Of a stretch of DNA of 64,000 bases, positions 10,218 to 23,071 are shown piece by piece. Below the pieces are notes generated by a model. It was given only the letters and a program-made list of their open reading frames with translations, was not told the DNA's origin and made no database searches. This DNA comes from Brassica napus (Eukaryota > Streptophyta > Magnoliopsida > Brassicales > Brassicaceae), in assembly GCF_020379485.1 (NCBI RefSeq), contig NC_063438.1:5846835-5910834 (forward strand). The letters run 5' to 3'. The translations under genes and the position numbers were made by a program. Position 1 is the stretch's first letter; each line of letters begins with the position of its first letter.

Positions 10218-13200
10218 GCTCGAGATCTTTGCTGAGGTAAGGAAGCTGCCTCGTGCATCTCTCTGTCCACTTAGTTGCATTTCAGCATTTATGGTATTTA
10301 GAAGAAGAAACAGCATCGTAGGGTGACAAATCCTTTTTGTGTCAATTGATTGTTTGTGTTAATAAATTGTGTCCGTATCTGTTTTACTGCAATCATTGAT
10401 CGTCGGCATTCTGTTAGACTGTATAGTATCTGTTACGAGCATTCGACGTAATACATGTCTGAAGTTTAGTGATATATTTGAGACCACGCAAAAAGAAAGC
10501 AACGATCCCAGCAAGAGTGTATTAACAGGCACTACTGTGTATGTGGTCCCAAACTAGTATTAGAAAATGTATATACTTCAAACATTTTCACTCCTCAAAG
10601 CGCTCGTAAGTGTATTATCCCGATGCATTATAGGGTTTCTTTACTAGTTTAGTTAATTTAATAGTATAGACTTTTGATATTAACTATGCCATTTGACAAT
10701 TCTCTTACAAATAGACTCGAGAGAATGTTGTTAGAAATTCATATTTTCTTTGGCGTACTCTCATTCCTTTAAGGAGGATGTTTCTCGAATGCTTATCTTT
10801 CGTACTTAGAAAATTGTTATTTTGAAATTAATTCCACACAAAAATGGTTGTTCTAACGTTTATTATACACGTGTGAGGTAAGTGTTCACTGATTCTTAGG
10901 CTTTTGAAATACGTTTAACATATTCCCAATGGGATTAGTTGACAAATCTGTCTTTTCTCGATCGTTTGTCTAATTTTTACGAGTATGTATATGCATGGTT
11001 TTCAATGATTTGTTTATTACATATAAACAGTTTGTAGCCAAAATCAACAAGACAAAGATATAAAACATTCTTCTCCTTCTCATCTTATTTTATATTAGTA
11101 GTCTTAAGTTTGTTTATATTGGTGATTTAGATATAAAATATATCATTAGAACTCTTGCTGATTCAGATGATTTGAACGTCGCCATGATTCCTGGTCAGTT
11201 ACCACATGCAATATGCAATATAATGTACTTGCGATGGAAGATTTTTTTTTTTTTAAGATCTCTAATAAAGTGAATATTTGAAGAGTACAACTTTTCACGG
11301 CAATATAATTATCTCCAGAAAAAAAGTTTATAAGACTTAACATGGATACAAATACATCAAGTTAGCCTTTTTTGCATGGTTGAAAGACCCATTTGATGTC
11401 AAGAAAGATAAAGAAGAAGAATAGTTATTGTGATCATGAAGTACCATATTTTAGCGCAAGTGGCTGGTGATTCTAAAATCTACTTGTTTGTTTTTGAGTT
11501 GAAGTAGGTTTGCAAAATGAAATTGAAAGCTAGAGCGAGATACAGTATAAATAACGGATATTATTGTGTCATGTCATCCAATCCTATGTGTTAAAAGGCT
11601 CGAGAAACAACTGGATTTTTACTTTTCTTAGTCGTCCATCAAATTATTCCTAATTGCAACCGTGCCACACACTGTTTAGAATCTAGATTACTAGATAGTG
11701 TGGATTAGTTATAAGGTTAACCCGTATACAGAATCAGAGCTGGCCTTCGACGGAATTTTATAAGGTTTTAAAATAACTAGTAAAAATATATAATAATTTG
11801 GTGGTAGGAACCTTAAAACACGAAGAAATCGAAATAAATTTAATTTAATTCTTAAATTTTTTTCTGTGGTTTTTTTTTGTATTAGTGCTAGCTTGCTTTT
11901 AAGAATTGTAATTTTTAAGATACCTAAACTACTAAAAGTATCATATTTAGATTTATTTTGACGGTTTGAAAGATTTATATTGATGATTTTTTAAAAGAAA
12001 ATACTAATTACTGTAATGATTTGTATAAGGTTCCAAACAATTCCAGGATTATCCAAAAGAAGTGAACTAACTTTTAATTTGAACTTTTCTAATAATGCTC
12101 AAAGTTTCTCTCTTTATTTTTCCACAAGTCGAGATGTGAGTATTTATAGATGTAGCAATTTAGTTAAGTAAACACAAATAATACAAATCTATGGAACTGC
12201 ACAACTGATGATAACAAACAAAGATAAGTATACATATAACAAAAATAAAAATGAAAAGTAGGGAAATTGCATGTGATGGGATATTAGGGCATTGAAGAGA
12301 AGGCATGTTGGTGTATTTACTAATGTGAGCATTTAGTGAGACTGCAAAAGATGAGCGCAATTTTAGCTTACAAGTTCACAACCTCTTTTCTATAACCCAT
12401 TTCTGGTGCTCCCTCTCTATGTCCATTTCATTTAATGCATTACTAGCAACATATAATATAAAATGATAGGCTAAAGAAGTGTGTATATACTTAAAAGAAA
12501 TGCGTATATTCATATCATGTGTACATATATCAAGTATTGGAGTAAGTTCAATAAAATAAGTCTTTTTTATTGGTTTTGGTTGTCAAGATATAGATCTATG
12601 TGTAATTCTTAAGGGTTATTATGTTAGCATATAAAATTATATACGATTTTACATAATCTAATTTAAAACATGAAGATTTTTTATAAAGCAAAATTTACAT
12701 GTTGGGAAATACCAGTCAAGGTGACAAAATCATCCATGTTTATTTTTTTCACAAATATAAATAAAACATATTAAATTTTAGTTATAAATGTATAATTTTA
12801 TAATTATCTAAATTTAATAGGTTAAAATCAATAAAATTCAGTAAATACAATTGTTTTTGAATTTTATAACAAATTATCATTAGTTGATAAAATATACATT
12901 GAAAATAAAAATAAAATAAATATGTAGCTTTATGAAATGGAGAGAGTATAAATCACAGGAGTGATCGTGTAATTTATTGAAATTTGGGTTAGGGACAATT
13001 CGTTGTATGTATAAATGTCATTTGCTCTCACATCCAAATTTAAAGCAAATTTTAAATGTCGCGACATTTTTTTTTTGACAATTAAAGTGATATCAGCTTA
13101 TAAGCTAATGAACTATAAAGCATTTAAGTGAATCGAGTGGCCGTGCAATTTATTGACATTTTGGTTAGGGACAAACTGTTTGTAGGGAAAGAGAAAGCAA

Positions 13201-13446
13201 AAGATTGAATGAAAACAAATTTAGATTTTTTGAAAGAAAAAAAATCTCAGTACTATTCAGTATGGATCACTCTTCATCCACCACTCCCCCACAATAATTG
13301 CTTCTAACATGTACAACATAAATGTATGAGTCAAGGATTTAATCAAAAAAATAAAAAATATACTTATATATGAGTCAAGGACATATATGTTTGACATTAA
13401 AATTAATACTATTTAAATATTTTAATTTGAAACATATCTTACACGT

Positions 13447-13484
<38 letters not shown>

Positions 13485-13943
13485 TGACAAAAAGCAAAAA
13501 CATAAACGAGTTTGTACATCTATAAGTGGAACCTATAATTAACTTATCAATGCAAGGGGAGGTCTGATTTTTTTGGTTACAAAGAAAATACAATTATTTA
13601 TCCAAAAAAATGAATGTACTTTGTTGAGCTTATAAAGGTTTTCATTCTTTTGTAGTGGTCCCAATATTTTAAACACATGTCATATTTATTGCTGTTTAGA
13701 CATCCCACTGAAATCTAGGGTTACTCAATGACGCCAATAATATTTTTAAGAATTATTTACATAAAAAAAGTTACTATAATGTTATTAATGTATAAATGTT
13801 CCACAACATAAGAAGAATTCAGAGAGTGAGACACCCTTGTACTGTATAAGAAAAGAACCCAAACCAACAGGTAATTTTAATTATTTATTTCTTTGAAAAG
13901 GGAGCTTTTAAAAAAGTATGATCCTATAAACGGATATAACATA
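10218..13943. other. Gene-free AT-rich DNA upstream of WOX9
   Basis: No gene is recognised. Short ORFs have no domain signature. It contains a TA dinucleotide run at 13450-13481 and scattered poly-A/T tracts. Confidence 0.6.
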
Positions 13944-14463
13944 TTCCCTCTGTTTCTAAAAAATTCATATTCTAGAAAAAAAATTTGTTTCAAAAAAATA
14001 CATATTTTATATTTTTAATGTAATTTTTGTCAACTAATCATGAGAAATTGTGAAGTTCAAGAACATTAATTGCCTTTCTTAAAATTTTATTAGTTTAAAA
14101 ATATAGAAAATATAAAATTATAAAAAACTATGCATATATAGCTAAGTTTTACTTCCTCTGTTCTTGAAAGTAAGATTTTCTAAATTGTTCACGCTTATTA
14201 AGATTTCAATAAATATTTATAATTTAATTTTTACTTTATTATACACTTTTCAATAACTTTTCACCAATAAAATTTAATCAATTCAAATATTTTTATTTAA
14301 TGTTTTTAAAAGTATAAAAAATACCTTAAATATATAGAAAATCTATTTTTGTGGAATAAATAAAAAATCTAAAACATTTTACTTTCGGAAACGGAGGAAG
14401 TAATATGTTTTTATCAAAAAGTGTAAAAATTCTAAAACATGGATGTTTTAGAAACGGAGGGAG
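13944..14463. mobile_element. Stowaway-like MITE (outer) carrying a nested MITE
   Basis: The ends are inverted repeats: TTCCCTCTGTTTCTAAAA on the left and CTCCCTCCGTTTCTAAAA on the right (reverse strand). TA is duplicated at 13942-13943 and 14464-14465, as in Tc1/Mariner-type Stowaway elements. It is interrupted by the second MITE at 14152-14400. Confidence 0.75.
14152..14400. mobile_element. Stowaway-like MITE nested in another
   Basis: The 249-bp element has TIRs CTTCCTCTGTTCTTGAAAGT (left) and CTTCCTCCGTTTCCGAAAGT (right, reverse strand) and TA duplications at 14150-14151 and 14401-14402. It lies entirely inside the element at 13944-14463 and is therefore the younger insertion. Confidence 0.78.
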
Positions 14464-14465
14464 TA

Positions 14466-15552
14466 TGCAGTATTACAAAACTTAGATACTCCCAAAATTT
14501 ATCACTTAAGACGTTTATAATTATTAACCAATTGGTAAATCAGCATTCCAAACTTCTTAGAATCTACCTCAACTCGATCAATCAACAAGAACATATGAAA
14601 GCATGAAAGAAAAAGAATAACACAAGACGAGCTTTCATACGGTGTTCACATCACGCTCCTCGATGTACAAAGCAGCTATCCTCACCATAGCTGATATGTA
14701 CCCGTGATTCACTAGAACAATTAATTCAAGCTCGAGCTTATGATCTACAGTGACACACCTTAGGTTTCTTTTTCAATCTATTACAACTTCTTAGCCAAAA
14801 TATTGTTTAAGAGTTACGGGAGGAAAAATGACATATACTCACGTGATCAACACGCGTGTTTTGGGGTTTCACCTCTATTAACCGGTTTCCACACTTTGGT
14901 TAACTTGCACCAATAAGATCAATTGATGATCAAGAACATAATCCAAGCATCGTCACATGGCCATCTTTTAACATGCGGATTGTGATAACTTAATGATGTC
15001 ATTTTGTCTAAGATATCAAATCAAACATGCAAACAAACACAGAGAATTGTTCAATTTGAATTTTGAAACTATTTTTGCGGATGGCCATGTCTCATAGACT
15101 GGAGATTTATGACAATTCACGAGATTATGCTCACCACTTCAGTTTCACATATATCCGAAAAATAAGAGTAAAAGCAATATTAGCTTTATAAGGCTTCACA
15201 TGTTAATCACCCATGAAAAAGAGGCATTTGTACATTATTAGTGAATCTTAATAATCATGCATCCTATATCAGGATTCCAATCAAAGAATCAAAAATGCAT
15301 CCACTTGGTATATAACATTTTTTTGTGATACTTTGTATTCAAACCGCGACACATGCATCACATTTCAGGATTGTAAAGAATCAGAAAATGGCGACCAATG
15401 CAACAAATTGTAACATGACATGGTTAAAGTTTCCGAAATGTGTCATGGTCAATGCAATTAAGTTGCTAATTTTATTCATTTTCACGGAAGTTATAAATTA
15501 ACATTGTCTAAACACATTGTCTTCACTTCATAAGGTTATTGATAATATACTA
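14466..15552. other. Intergenic stretch, nothing recognised
   Basis: No gene, RNA or clear transposon is seen. Base composition is less extreme than in the flanking MITEs. Confidence 0.5.
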
Positions 15553-15812
15553 CTCCCTCCGTTTTTTTATATAAGTCGTTTTATAGCTATGCACGTAGAT
15601 TAAGAAAACCATTAATTTCTTATATTTTCTAAACAAAAACATCATTAATTATTTACCTAACCACAATTCAACCAATAGAAAAATAAAAGATATATTACCA
15701 TTGGTCATACAACATTAATTACTAATAAATTTTACATAGAAAACCGAAAACGACATATAATTTGGAACAAAAAAATTTCTCTACAACGACTTATATTAAA
15801 AAACGGAGGGAG
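15553..15812. mobile_element. Stowaway-like MITE
   Basis: The 260-bp element has near-perfect terminal inverted repeats of about 28 bp starting CTCCCTCCGTTTTTT and including ATATAAGTCGTT. TA target duplications lie at 15551-15552 and 15813-15814. It encodes no protein. Confidence 0.9.
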
Positions 15813-15814
15813 TA

Positions 15815-16599
15815 GTTGGTTCGTTTATCTTTGAAATAAATGCAAACAAAAAGAATCTTAATATTTCAAAATAACAATATTGAACAATTATTAATGGGAA
15901 CGATCATCAACAAAGACCCTCGAGTCAATCCAAATAAACAACCTTAATTTCTTTGCAGTTATACCACCACCCATCTTGACCTCTCAAAATTATTTATTTT
16001 TCCATTAATACTTGATTTTTCTGCAGTATTATACTATCACAAAACATCTAAAATCATGTTTGGCTCATCGATTATGACTATTCCACCATCCAAACAAACC
16101 ATTTGCTCCCTCCATCGGAGTCTAATTAAGGCCGACGACCAAGAGAATCGTCTTCCGCACAGCCTGAAAGCCCAGAAATTAACTCCCCCACAGATGAATT
16201 ATATATTAAAAAGCACAAAATGATATGAAAACACCCTATAAATATTTCTACGATAAAATAAAATGTGGGAAAATATGTAAAATTATCTCCATATGTCTGG
16301 TCCATTTAATGTTTATATGTCAGAAGAGAAAATAATAAAAAGGGAAAACCTAGTTCAGAACCAAACATGGATCACTTTCGAAGAGTCTGTTGAATCAATT
16401 TCTGAAGAAAGTTGAGTTCGTACGTTTGAACTACAGAAGCAGTATAGGTTTCAATGCACGAACTATAAGGAAAAGGCATGGGAGTTGCATTTATGATCAC
16501 TTTGAGTTTCTTTAATATTTCTTACTGTTCTAGTCTCAATAATTCAGTACAGTAGTATGTTTTAAAAATTAATACACTAATTATGTATATATATATGAG

Positions 16600-16635
<36 letters not shown>

Positions 16636-17934
16636 TTGTGTTATGTCCCGTTTTTATCCTAGAGATTTATAGGTATTTTGCCTCCAAAAGTTACCACTAA
16701 GCTAGAGTTTATTAACAGTCGTTAAATTTGCTGAGATGATGGTTGATTAATTTGAATTTTCTTAAAATATAATGTGAATGTATTAAAACGTTTAAAACGT
16801 CAACATAAAATTGTAAGCTCTCATCCAGAAACATATATGTGGCTAACGTTCATGAGACACTAATCAAATGACTGTTGAGACATAAATGATTTCCAATTTT
16901 TCTTCCATACCAATTGTCTTTTAGTTGCTATTGAAGTGTTGGTCAATCCATCAGTGATTTAACGTTAGAAATAGACTAATTGCCGACTAGCACATTTTAA
17001 CGTACTTAACTTAAATACTAATCTGATGGAATTAACCCCTAAAACAAATTAAATGTTCCCTATGCATTTTGACTTCTTCTTTTTTTACTGTAAATTTTTT
17101 CTAGGCAATTTGAAAAATATTTTGATTTTATATTGCAGATATATAAATTTTGGCACTGATCACTAAATACAACTACGGGAACTAGATATAACACCTAAAA
17201 CAAACCTTAGTTCTTACATGGTAGCTACTATAAAGTATTTCAAACCGTAGCAAGAAAAAGTGGATCCAATTCTAAAATGTCATAGTGCTTTTGGGAATCT
17301 GAAATTGATCAAATACCCTGTAGAGTCTATACTTGCTAACTTTAATTCTTAATACCATTAAATAATACCTTTTGACTGTTGTAGTTACTAATAAAGCGAA
17401 AATAAAATCAAGAGTGTCTTTCTATTGTCTTTTATAACATTTTCTGTTTGTGGGATTTAAGCCTACTTCGCTAATTCTTTTGCATCCCAAAACAAGAATA
17501 GTGATATTTTTTAAATTGAGCTATTTTATTTTCTAAGCACATACAGATGAAATAGACAAAATACATATACATACGCACATGGGGAGAGAGGAGTGACTTA
17601 CAGAGAGATATGTGTGAGACAAAATTAAATAATGTAGAAGAGATTTTTTTTTTAGTCAAAAAATAATGTAAAAGAGCTAGATAGGTTGGGTTTGATCAAA
17701 AAAAAAAAAAGTATAGAGGTTGGGTAGGTGAAGAGGGACTATAAGAGGGAGAGAAAGAGGTCGTAAGACTCGTAACCCTTTTGCTCTATTCACAATTTTA
17801 TTTTCTTCCCATTAGCCCTTCTGTTCCCTGCCTCTTCTCCTCCTCTCTCTTGACACATCACATCAACATCAACATCAATCATCATCATAAGCATACACAT
17901 ATATTTGTCTTCTTTGGATCGAGTTAAATCAGTT
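15815..17934 (+). other. WOX9 upstream region and 5'UTR
   Basis: No gene is seen. It contains a compound TA/TG microsatellite (about 16585-16640). The last 200 bp before the WOX9 start are pyrimidine-rich with CATCAA/ATCATC repeats, as expected of a plant 5' leader. Confidence 0.5.
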
Positions 17935-19922
17935 ATGGCTTCCTCGAATAGACACTGGCCAAGCATGTTCAAGTCCAAACCTCATCACCATCAGTGGCAA
18001 CACGACATGAACTCTCCTCTCTTGCCTTCTCCTGCTTCCCACCGTTCCTCTCCCTTCTCAGGTTCTTCTGCTTTTAATATATACTTAGAAATTTGAACCC
18101 AAAATATTCTATATTTTTTTTTAGAGATTTCTAATCTGATGATATGTTATTTTGTTAAAGGATGTGAGGTGGAAAGGAGTCCAGAGCCAAAACCAAGATG
18201 GAATCCAAAGCCAGAGCAGATTCGGATACTTGAAGCAATCTTCAACTCAGGGCTGGTGAATCCACCGAGAGAGGAGATCAGAAGGATTAGGGCTCAGCTT
18301 CAAGAGTACGGCCAAGTCGGTGACGCTAACGTCTTCTATTGGTTCCAAAACCGCAAGTCCCGTAGCAAACACAAACTCCGCCTCCTCCATAACCACTCCA
18401 AACACTCCCTCCCTCCACCACAACCACAGCCTCAGCCTCTTTCCTCAGCATCGTCTTCATCTTCTTCCTCCTCCTCATCCTCCAAATCCACCAAACTACC
18501 CAAAACCAAGAACAAGAAGAACACCAACAACACTAATCTCTCTTTGGGTGGTAGTCAAATGATGGGGATGTTTCCGCCGGAAGCTTCCTTTCTTTTTCCG
18601 GCTTCCACCGTCGGAGGGTTTGAAGGTATCCCCGTCTCATCTCAATTAGGGTTTTTTCCCGGTGAAATGGTCGAGCAACCCAAACAGGCTCCTCCAACGG
18701 TGGAGCCATGTACCGGTATCCTCCTGAGCGAGATCATGAACGGTAGTGCGGGTTATGGAACTCATAACCATCAACAATTGAGTGAGAAAGAAGATGAAGA
18801 AATGAGGATGAAGATGTTGCAACAGCCTCAGATTTGTTACGCTGCTACTAGTGATCAAATCAGTTCTTACAACAACAACAACAATAACATCATGCTTCAT
18901 GTTCCTCCCACTGCTAGTACTACTACAACTTCAAATCCTCTTGCTATTGTCCCATCAACTTTGGACCAGCTTCAAGTTCAAGGTATATACAAAAAGTTAT
19001 TTCCCTTTTGAAAGAGAGTCATCACTTAGTATTCTTTATTTTCTACTCAACAGTATAAATACATTAATTGTGTGTCAACAATGGAAGGAACACACTGATC
19101 AGCAAAAATCTTTAAAAATACGTTCATCTTAAGTTGTTAAACTAGTAATGTAAAATAATTGTTTATTTGTATACAGTCTCTTTCCTTTTTCATTTTTGTT
19201 TGAGGTTTTCTATATAGATAATATTGTTAACATGTAGTCTTGATACTAACATGAAATAATGGAATAACCATGGCTAAAATGAAAGCAGCGGGTGCGAGAA
19301 TAAGGGTGTTCATCAATGAAATGGAGTTTGAAGTGAGCCCGGGGCAGTTTAATGTTCGAGATGCATTCGGGGAAGAGGTTGTTCTCATTAATTCCGCGGG
19401 TCAGCCCATTGTCACTGATGAATATGGCGTCGCTATTCACCCTCTTCAACACGGAGCCTCCTACTATCTGGTTTTGTTTCCTCTCTTAGCCTCTTTGTTT
19501 TTCTTCAATTAATATTCATTACATTCACTTCAATGGCTAGGTAGATACCATTGTATGTTAAAGTATAGTAATAAATCATTGTTTAATGGTTATATAATCT
19601 TCGTTTATAATACTATTTCTATAGTATTTTATTTCTTCATTGGGATCTAAAATGGATAAATGCATGCGAGAGACATGTTGTTTGGCTTAATTTGGTCAAA
19701 AATGTTGACTCAATCTAATTTAATTACACACACACACCTTGCTCTTCCTTAGAGCATTCATTGGGGTTTCTTTTCTTTTTTAGGCCTTCGTGTTTTTTGA
19801 CTTTTGTAGTATAAATTCGAGTAGTAACATATTTAGAAGAATGTGCATGCATGTGTGAATTTACAATATATACTTGTGTAATTAATTAATTTCGAGGTCT
19901 CTTTTTGCTTTTGCAGATCTAG
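17935..19922 (+). CDS. WOX9: WUSCHEL-related homeobox 9 (STIMPY orthologue), 378 aa
   Basis: Exons are 17935-18061, 18161-18982, 19289-19470 and 19917-19922, all with GT-AG introns. The total of 1137 nt gives 378 aa, the length I recall for Arabidopsis WOX9. The homeodomain spans about residues 53-117, with the WOX hallmark [10 protein letters not shown] in the recognition helix (exon 2). It is followed by Ser-rich (SSSSSS), Asn-rich and Gln-rich stretches. The conserved C-terminus ([13 protein letters not shown], then [17 protein letters not shown]) is typical of the WOX8/9 branch. The last exon supplies only Ile and the TAG stop. WOX9 is a nuclear transcription factor needed for embryo patterning and shoot meristem growth. 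The intron 2 acceptor region has two AG sites 3 nt apart (AAGCAG), and I chose the downstream one because it matches the family. Confidence 0.97.
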
Positions 19923-22147
19923 TCGTGTGGGAGATTTGTTTTTGAAGATGAAACTAAGACATGTCTCTTTCTTTCACTATCTATCCTACGTACCGCTTAA
20001 ATGTTACATTTTATAAGATATTGGTTTCAGTGGCTTGTTGTGACGTATGAGTTTCGGACAACATTTGCGAAATTCTCTCGTTAGATTGTTGACCAATATA
20101 TTATTGTTGTGTGCGTTTCTTTGTAGTTTCATAAATCTATAATAATGCTTTTGTTTCTTCATCTGAATCTCTTATATGTACGGGGAATTGTTAAACAGTT
20201 GGCTAAATATGGGGATGAGTAATATAGAAGCTTCACATCACCCAATGTGAAAGTAAATTAGGTCATGCGTTATGTTAGTGTTTAGACTGTAATGTACGAT
20301 TTACTTGCGGGAAGTGTGGGACTTTGACTTCAGTTCACGTGAGGTGATACTTCACTTTAAACCAAGGGACTGAAAACGTTACATTTATATTACTATTACT
20401 ATTAACCATATAATAGTAATAGAGTTACTTTTATTTAACGTAAAATGTAGGAAATTTGAGTTCAATAGTTGATTAATTTTTCTGAAGTTTGACAAATTGT
20501 TTCAGACTTTCAGTTATATATAGGTTCATAACTACATAGTGAAATAACATTTTATATATATGTATATTAAAAGGAAAAAAAAAACTCATCAAAACGTTTT
20601 TGAATTATTATAGCTAACCTTTTATGCTTGTAGTTCAGTTTTTATTTAACATTTTTTAACTATTTTGTTGGCATGTATTATATCCCCTTGTAGGCTTGTA
20701 AGTACCATTTTTAACTCAATTAGGTTTGAGGTCATTTAATTAACTTAATTACTTGATTGTTTCAAGTTTTAGTGGCCTAATACTAAAGACTCATTTCGGT
20801 GGGTTTATAATGTTCAAACTAAAATACAAAAATATAAGGTGTGCATATGAATTAACTCATGAATTAATGATAAATTAAAATAGTACAACTGTTTTTAGAT
20901 TTTCGAAAAAAAAAAGACGTTCAAACATAAGATATAATCTCAACATTTGCTACAAAGGTATACGTAAAATATCGAAGTCAGGAACAGAGTTTTTGGCAGT
21001 CAGTTGATATGATCCTTTGCTTTTAACTTTTAACTATGTATTCATGATTGTAATGTTAATCTACTGCATTGCTACGGAGTATACGAATACCTACATCTGT
21101 TTGAGATTTTGAGGTAAATAAAGAGAATTAAAATTAGTAAATAATTAGATTTGAATTTAAATGAGGTCTAGCTAGGTAGGGGCTTTGTTATATCAAATCA
21201 GATGTCAAAACGTGCATAATAAAAATGTAATATCAAATCACACAAATGTTTCTCAATAAAAACATGGTCCTACTGTCTTACTTTCTACTGTTTGACTGTT
21301 TCCTTCATCTTGTCGCTTTGACGTTATCTTTACCCATGCTTATATTACTTGTCTTCATTTCCAGTTATAGTCGTGTATACAAAACAACATTTAATTTTCA
21401 CCCAATTTCTTACTATAGAAACCTAAACGATGTCCTCGCATATATTTAATTTGTCACCACGTTATGTATACTATTAAAAATAACTTCATCATAGCTGTGC
21501 CGTACCACACAATTGCAATTTGTAATTTACAACAATGCAACATTTTACATTTGTATGATAACGAAAACATAGTACTATTAACATTTAGACCAAGAAAAAA
21601 CATAGTACATTTTAAAAGGTCAAATAACGTATTCTTTTGGGAAAAACGATTTTGGTTTTTCAGTCTGTAATCTTTCTCACTATTCTAAAAATTAATCTTT
21701 AAAAAATTCGATTTAAAATAATACTTCATATTCAAAAAAAATGGATACAAAGAAATCAACCTTATACTACTACTAAATCTCCAATAATTTCGTAAATATC
21801 AAATGCAGTATGTAACTAATAATAAACATTACACAAAATATTACAGAAGTCTATTTATTCATGTAATTCTCCCGCATTTCTACTTGTTGGTTTGTTTGTC
21901 TACATACTGCTAGGATTTTGATAATGCAAATTTATGAATTTAAACAATATGGTATCATTACATTTGGCGCATCTAGTATTCCATAAGTCTAAATTGTTGT
22001 CACTGTTTATGCTGCAGTGCGCAAATGTTCTCCGAATTGCCAAAACTAGACACTTAACTATGAATAGTTGAAGTTCAAGATAAACTATGATAACAAAAAG
22101 ACAACTATATATAGTAACATTGGGGGAGATTTTTCATGTAACATTGT
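19923..22147. other. WOX9 3' region and intergenic DNA
   Basis: The first few hundred bases are probably WOX9 3'UTR. The rest is AT-rich with no recognised gene. Short ORFs (for example 21246-21449 and 21464-21670) lack any domain. Confidence 0.5.
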
Positions 22148-22175
22148 GGGGAGGGGGGGGGGGGGGGGGGGGGGG
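22148..22175. repeat. Poly-G tract (23 consecutive G after GGGGA)
   Basis: Four G, one A, then 23 G in a row at 22153-22175. Long G runs are rare in plant DNA, where A/T runs dominate, and this one lies in otherwise AT-rich sequence. Confidence 0.95.
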
Positions 22176-22789
22176 AGACTTTGTATATAGTATCATAAAA
22201 ATATCGTAACGAAACCAAATCTATGTTGTTGTGTTTTAAAAGGAACGATAGGGCTTTTTCCAAATCAAAGAAGAAAATTACGATCGCAAGTTTGAAGTCG
22301 TCATGATATTAATTGTCATTGAAGAATTTAAATAGAAATCTATGAAGTGACAAGAAAGAGAAAAATAGAAAGCTAAGAAAGAGACAACGAAAAGTAGGTT
22401 AAGAAGAGTGTTGACCAGAGGGACTGTGGATTTACCAACAAGTGGGACAAACTTTCTCTTGCCTCCAAAACTGACACAACAGTATCTTAACTCGTTCTCT
22501 CATCACGAATCACATTCATATGACACTCACTCACTTACTTACTCCATGTTCACTCTCTCCTCTCTCTCATTTTTGTTTATTATTATTATCTCTATAGCCC
22601 AAGAAGTTAAACTTACAATGATTTTGATCCCTTGCTTTGCAAGAGAGATGCTGACAATAGCTAATATTTATGAATCTACAACTATCTCATGTTGTAGTAT
22701 CTTGTAGCTTCGTAATTGATAATTTCTTTTTGTTCTACATTATCCTTTTATAAAATAAGCGTTTTTAGAAAATTAAATTGAAGTCTTTA

Positions 22790-23071
22790 GGGCATCAGCA
22801 TCAATGAACCTTGAGGGAGGTTCATAACTTCAATTTTTTATTATTATTTTTTTTTAACTTTTCTGTTTGATTTTCAAAAAAAAAAAAAAAAAAAAAAATT
22901 AAGCGGACTAATCACGGGCCGCCATGTGGCGTGGGGCCCGCGATACAGTGATGAACCAGGTTCATCCCACTGAACCTGCAAGAGCTGAGTTCACCAAAAA
23001 GAGAATATTTTAATATTTTTTTTTTTGGGAAATGTGTGAACTTCTGCATTGAACCTTCAATGCAGATGCTC
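22790..23071. mobile_element. MITE with GGGCATCAGCATC / GAGCATCTGCAT ends
   Basis: The about 282-bp element has imperfect terminal inverted repeats (left GGGCATCAGCATCAATGAAC, right read inward GAGCATCTGCATTGAAGGTT) and a poly-A core. The flanks are TTA on the left and TAA on the right, so the target site is ambiguous (TA, or TWA as in Harbinger). Non-coding. Confidence 0.65.
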
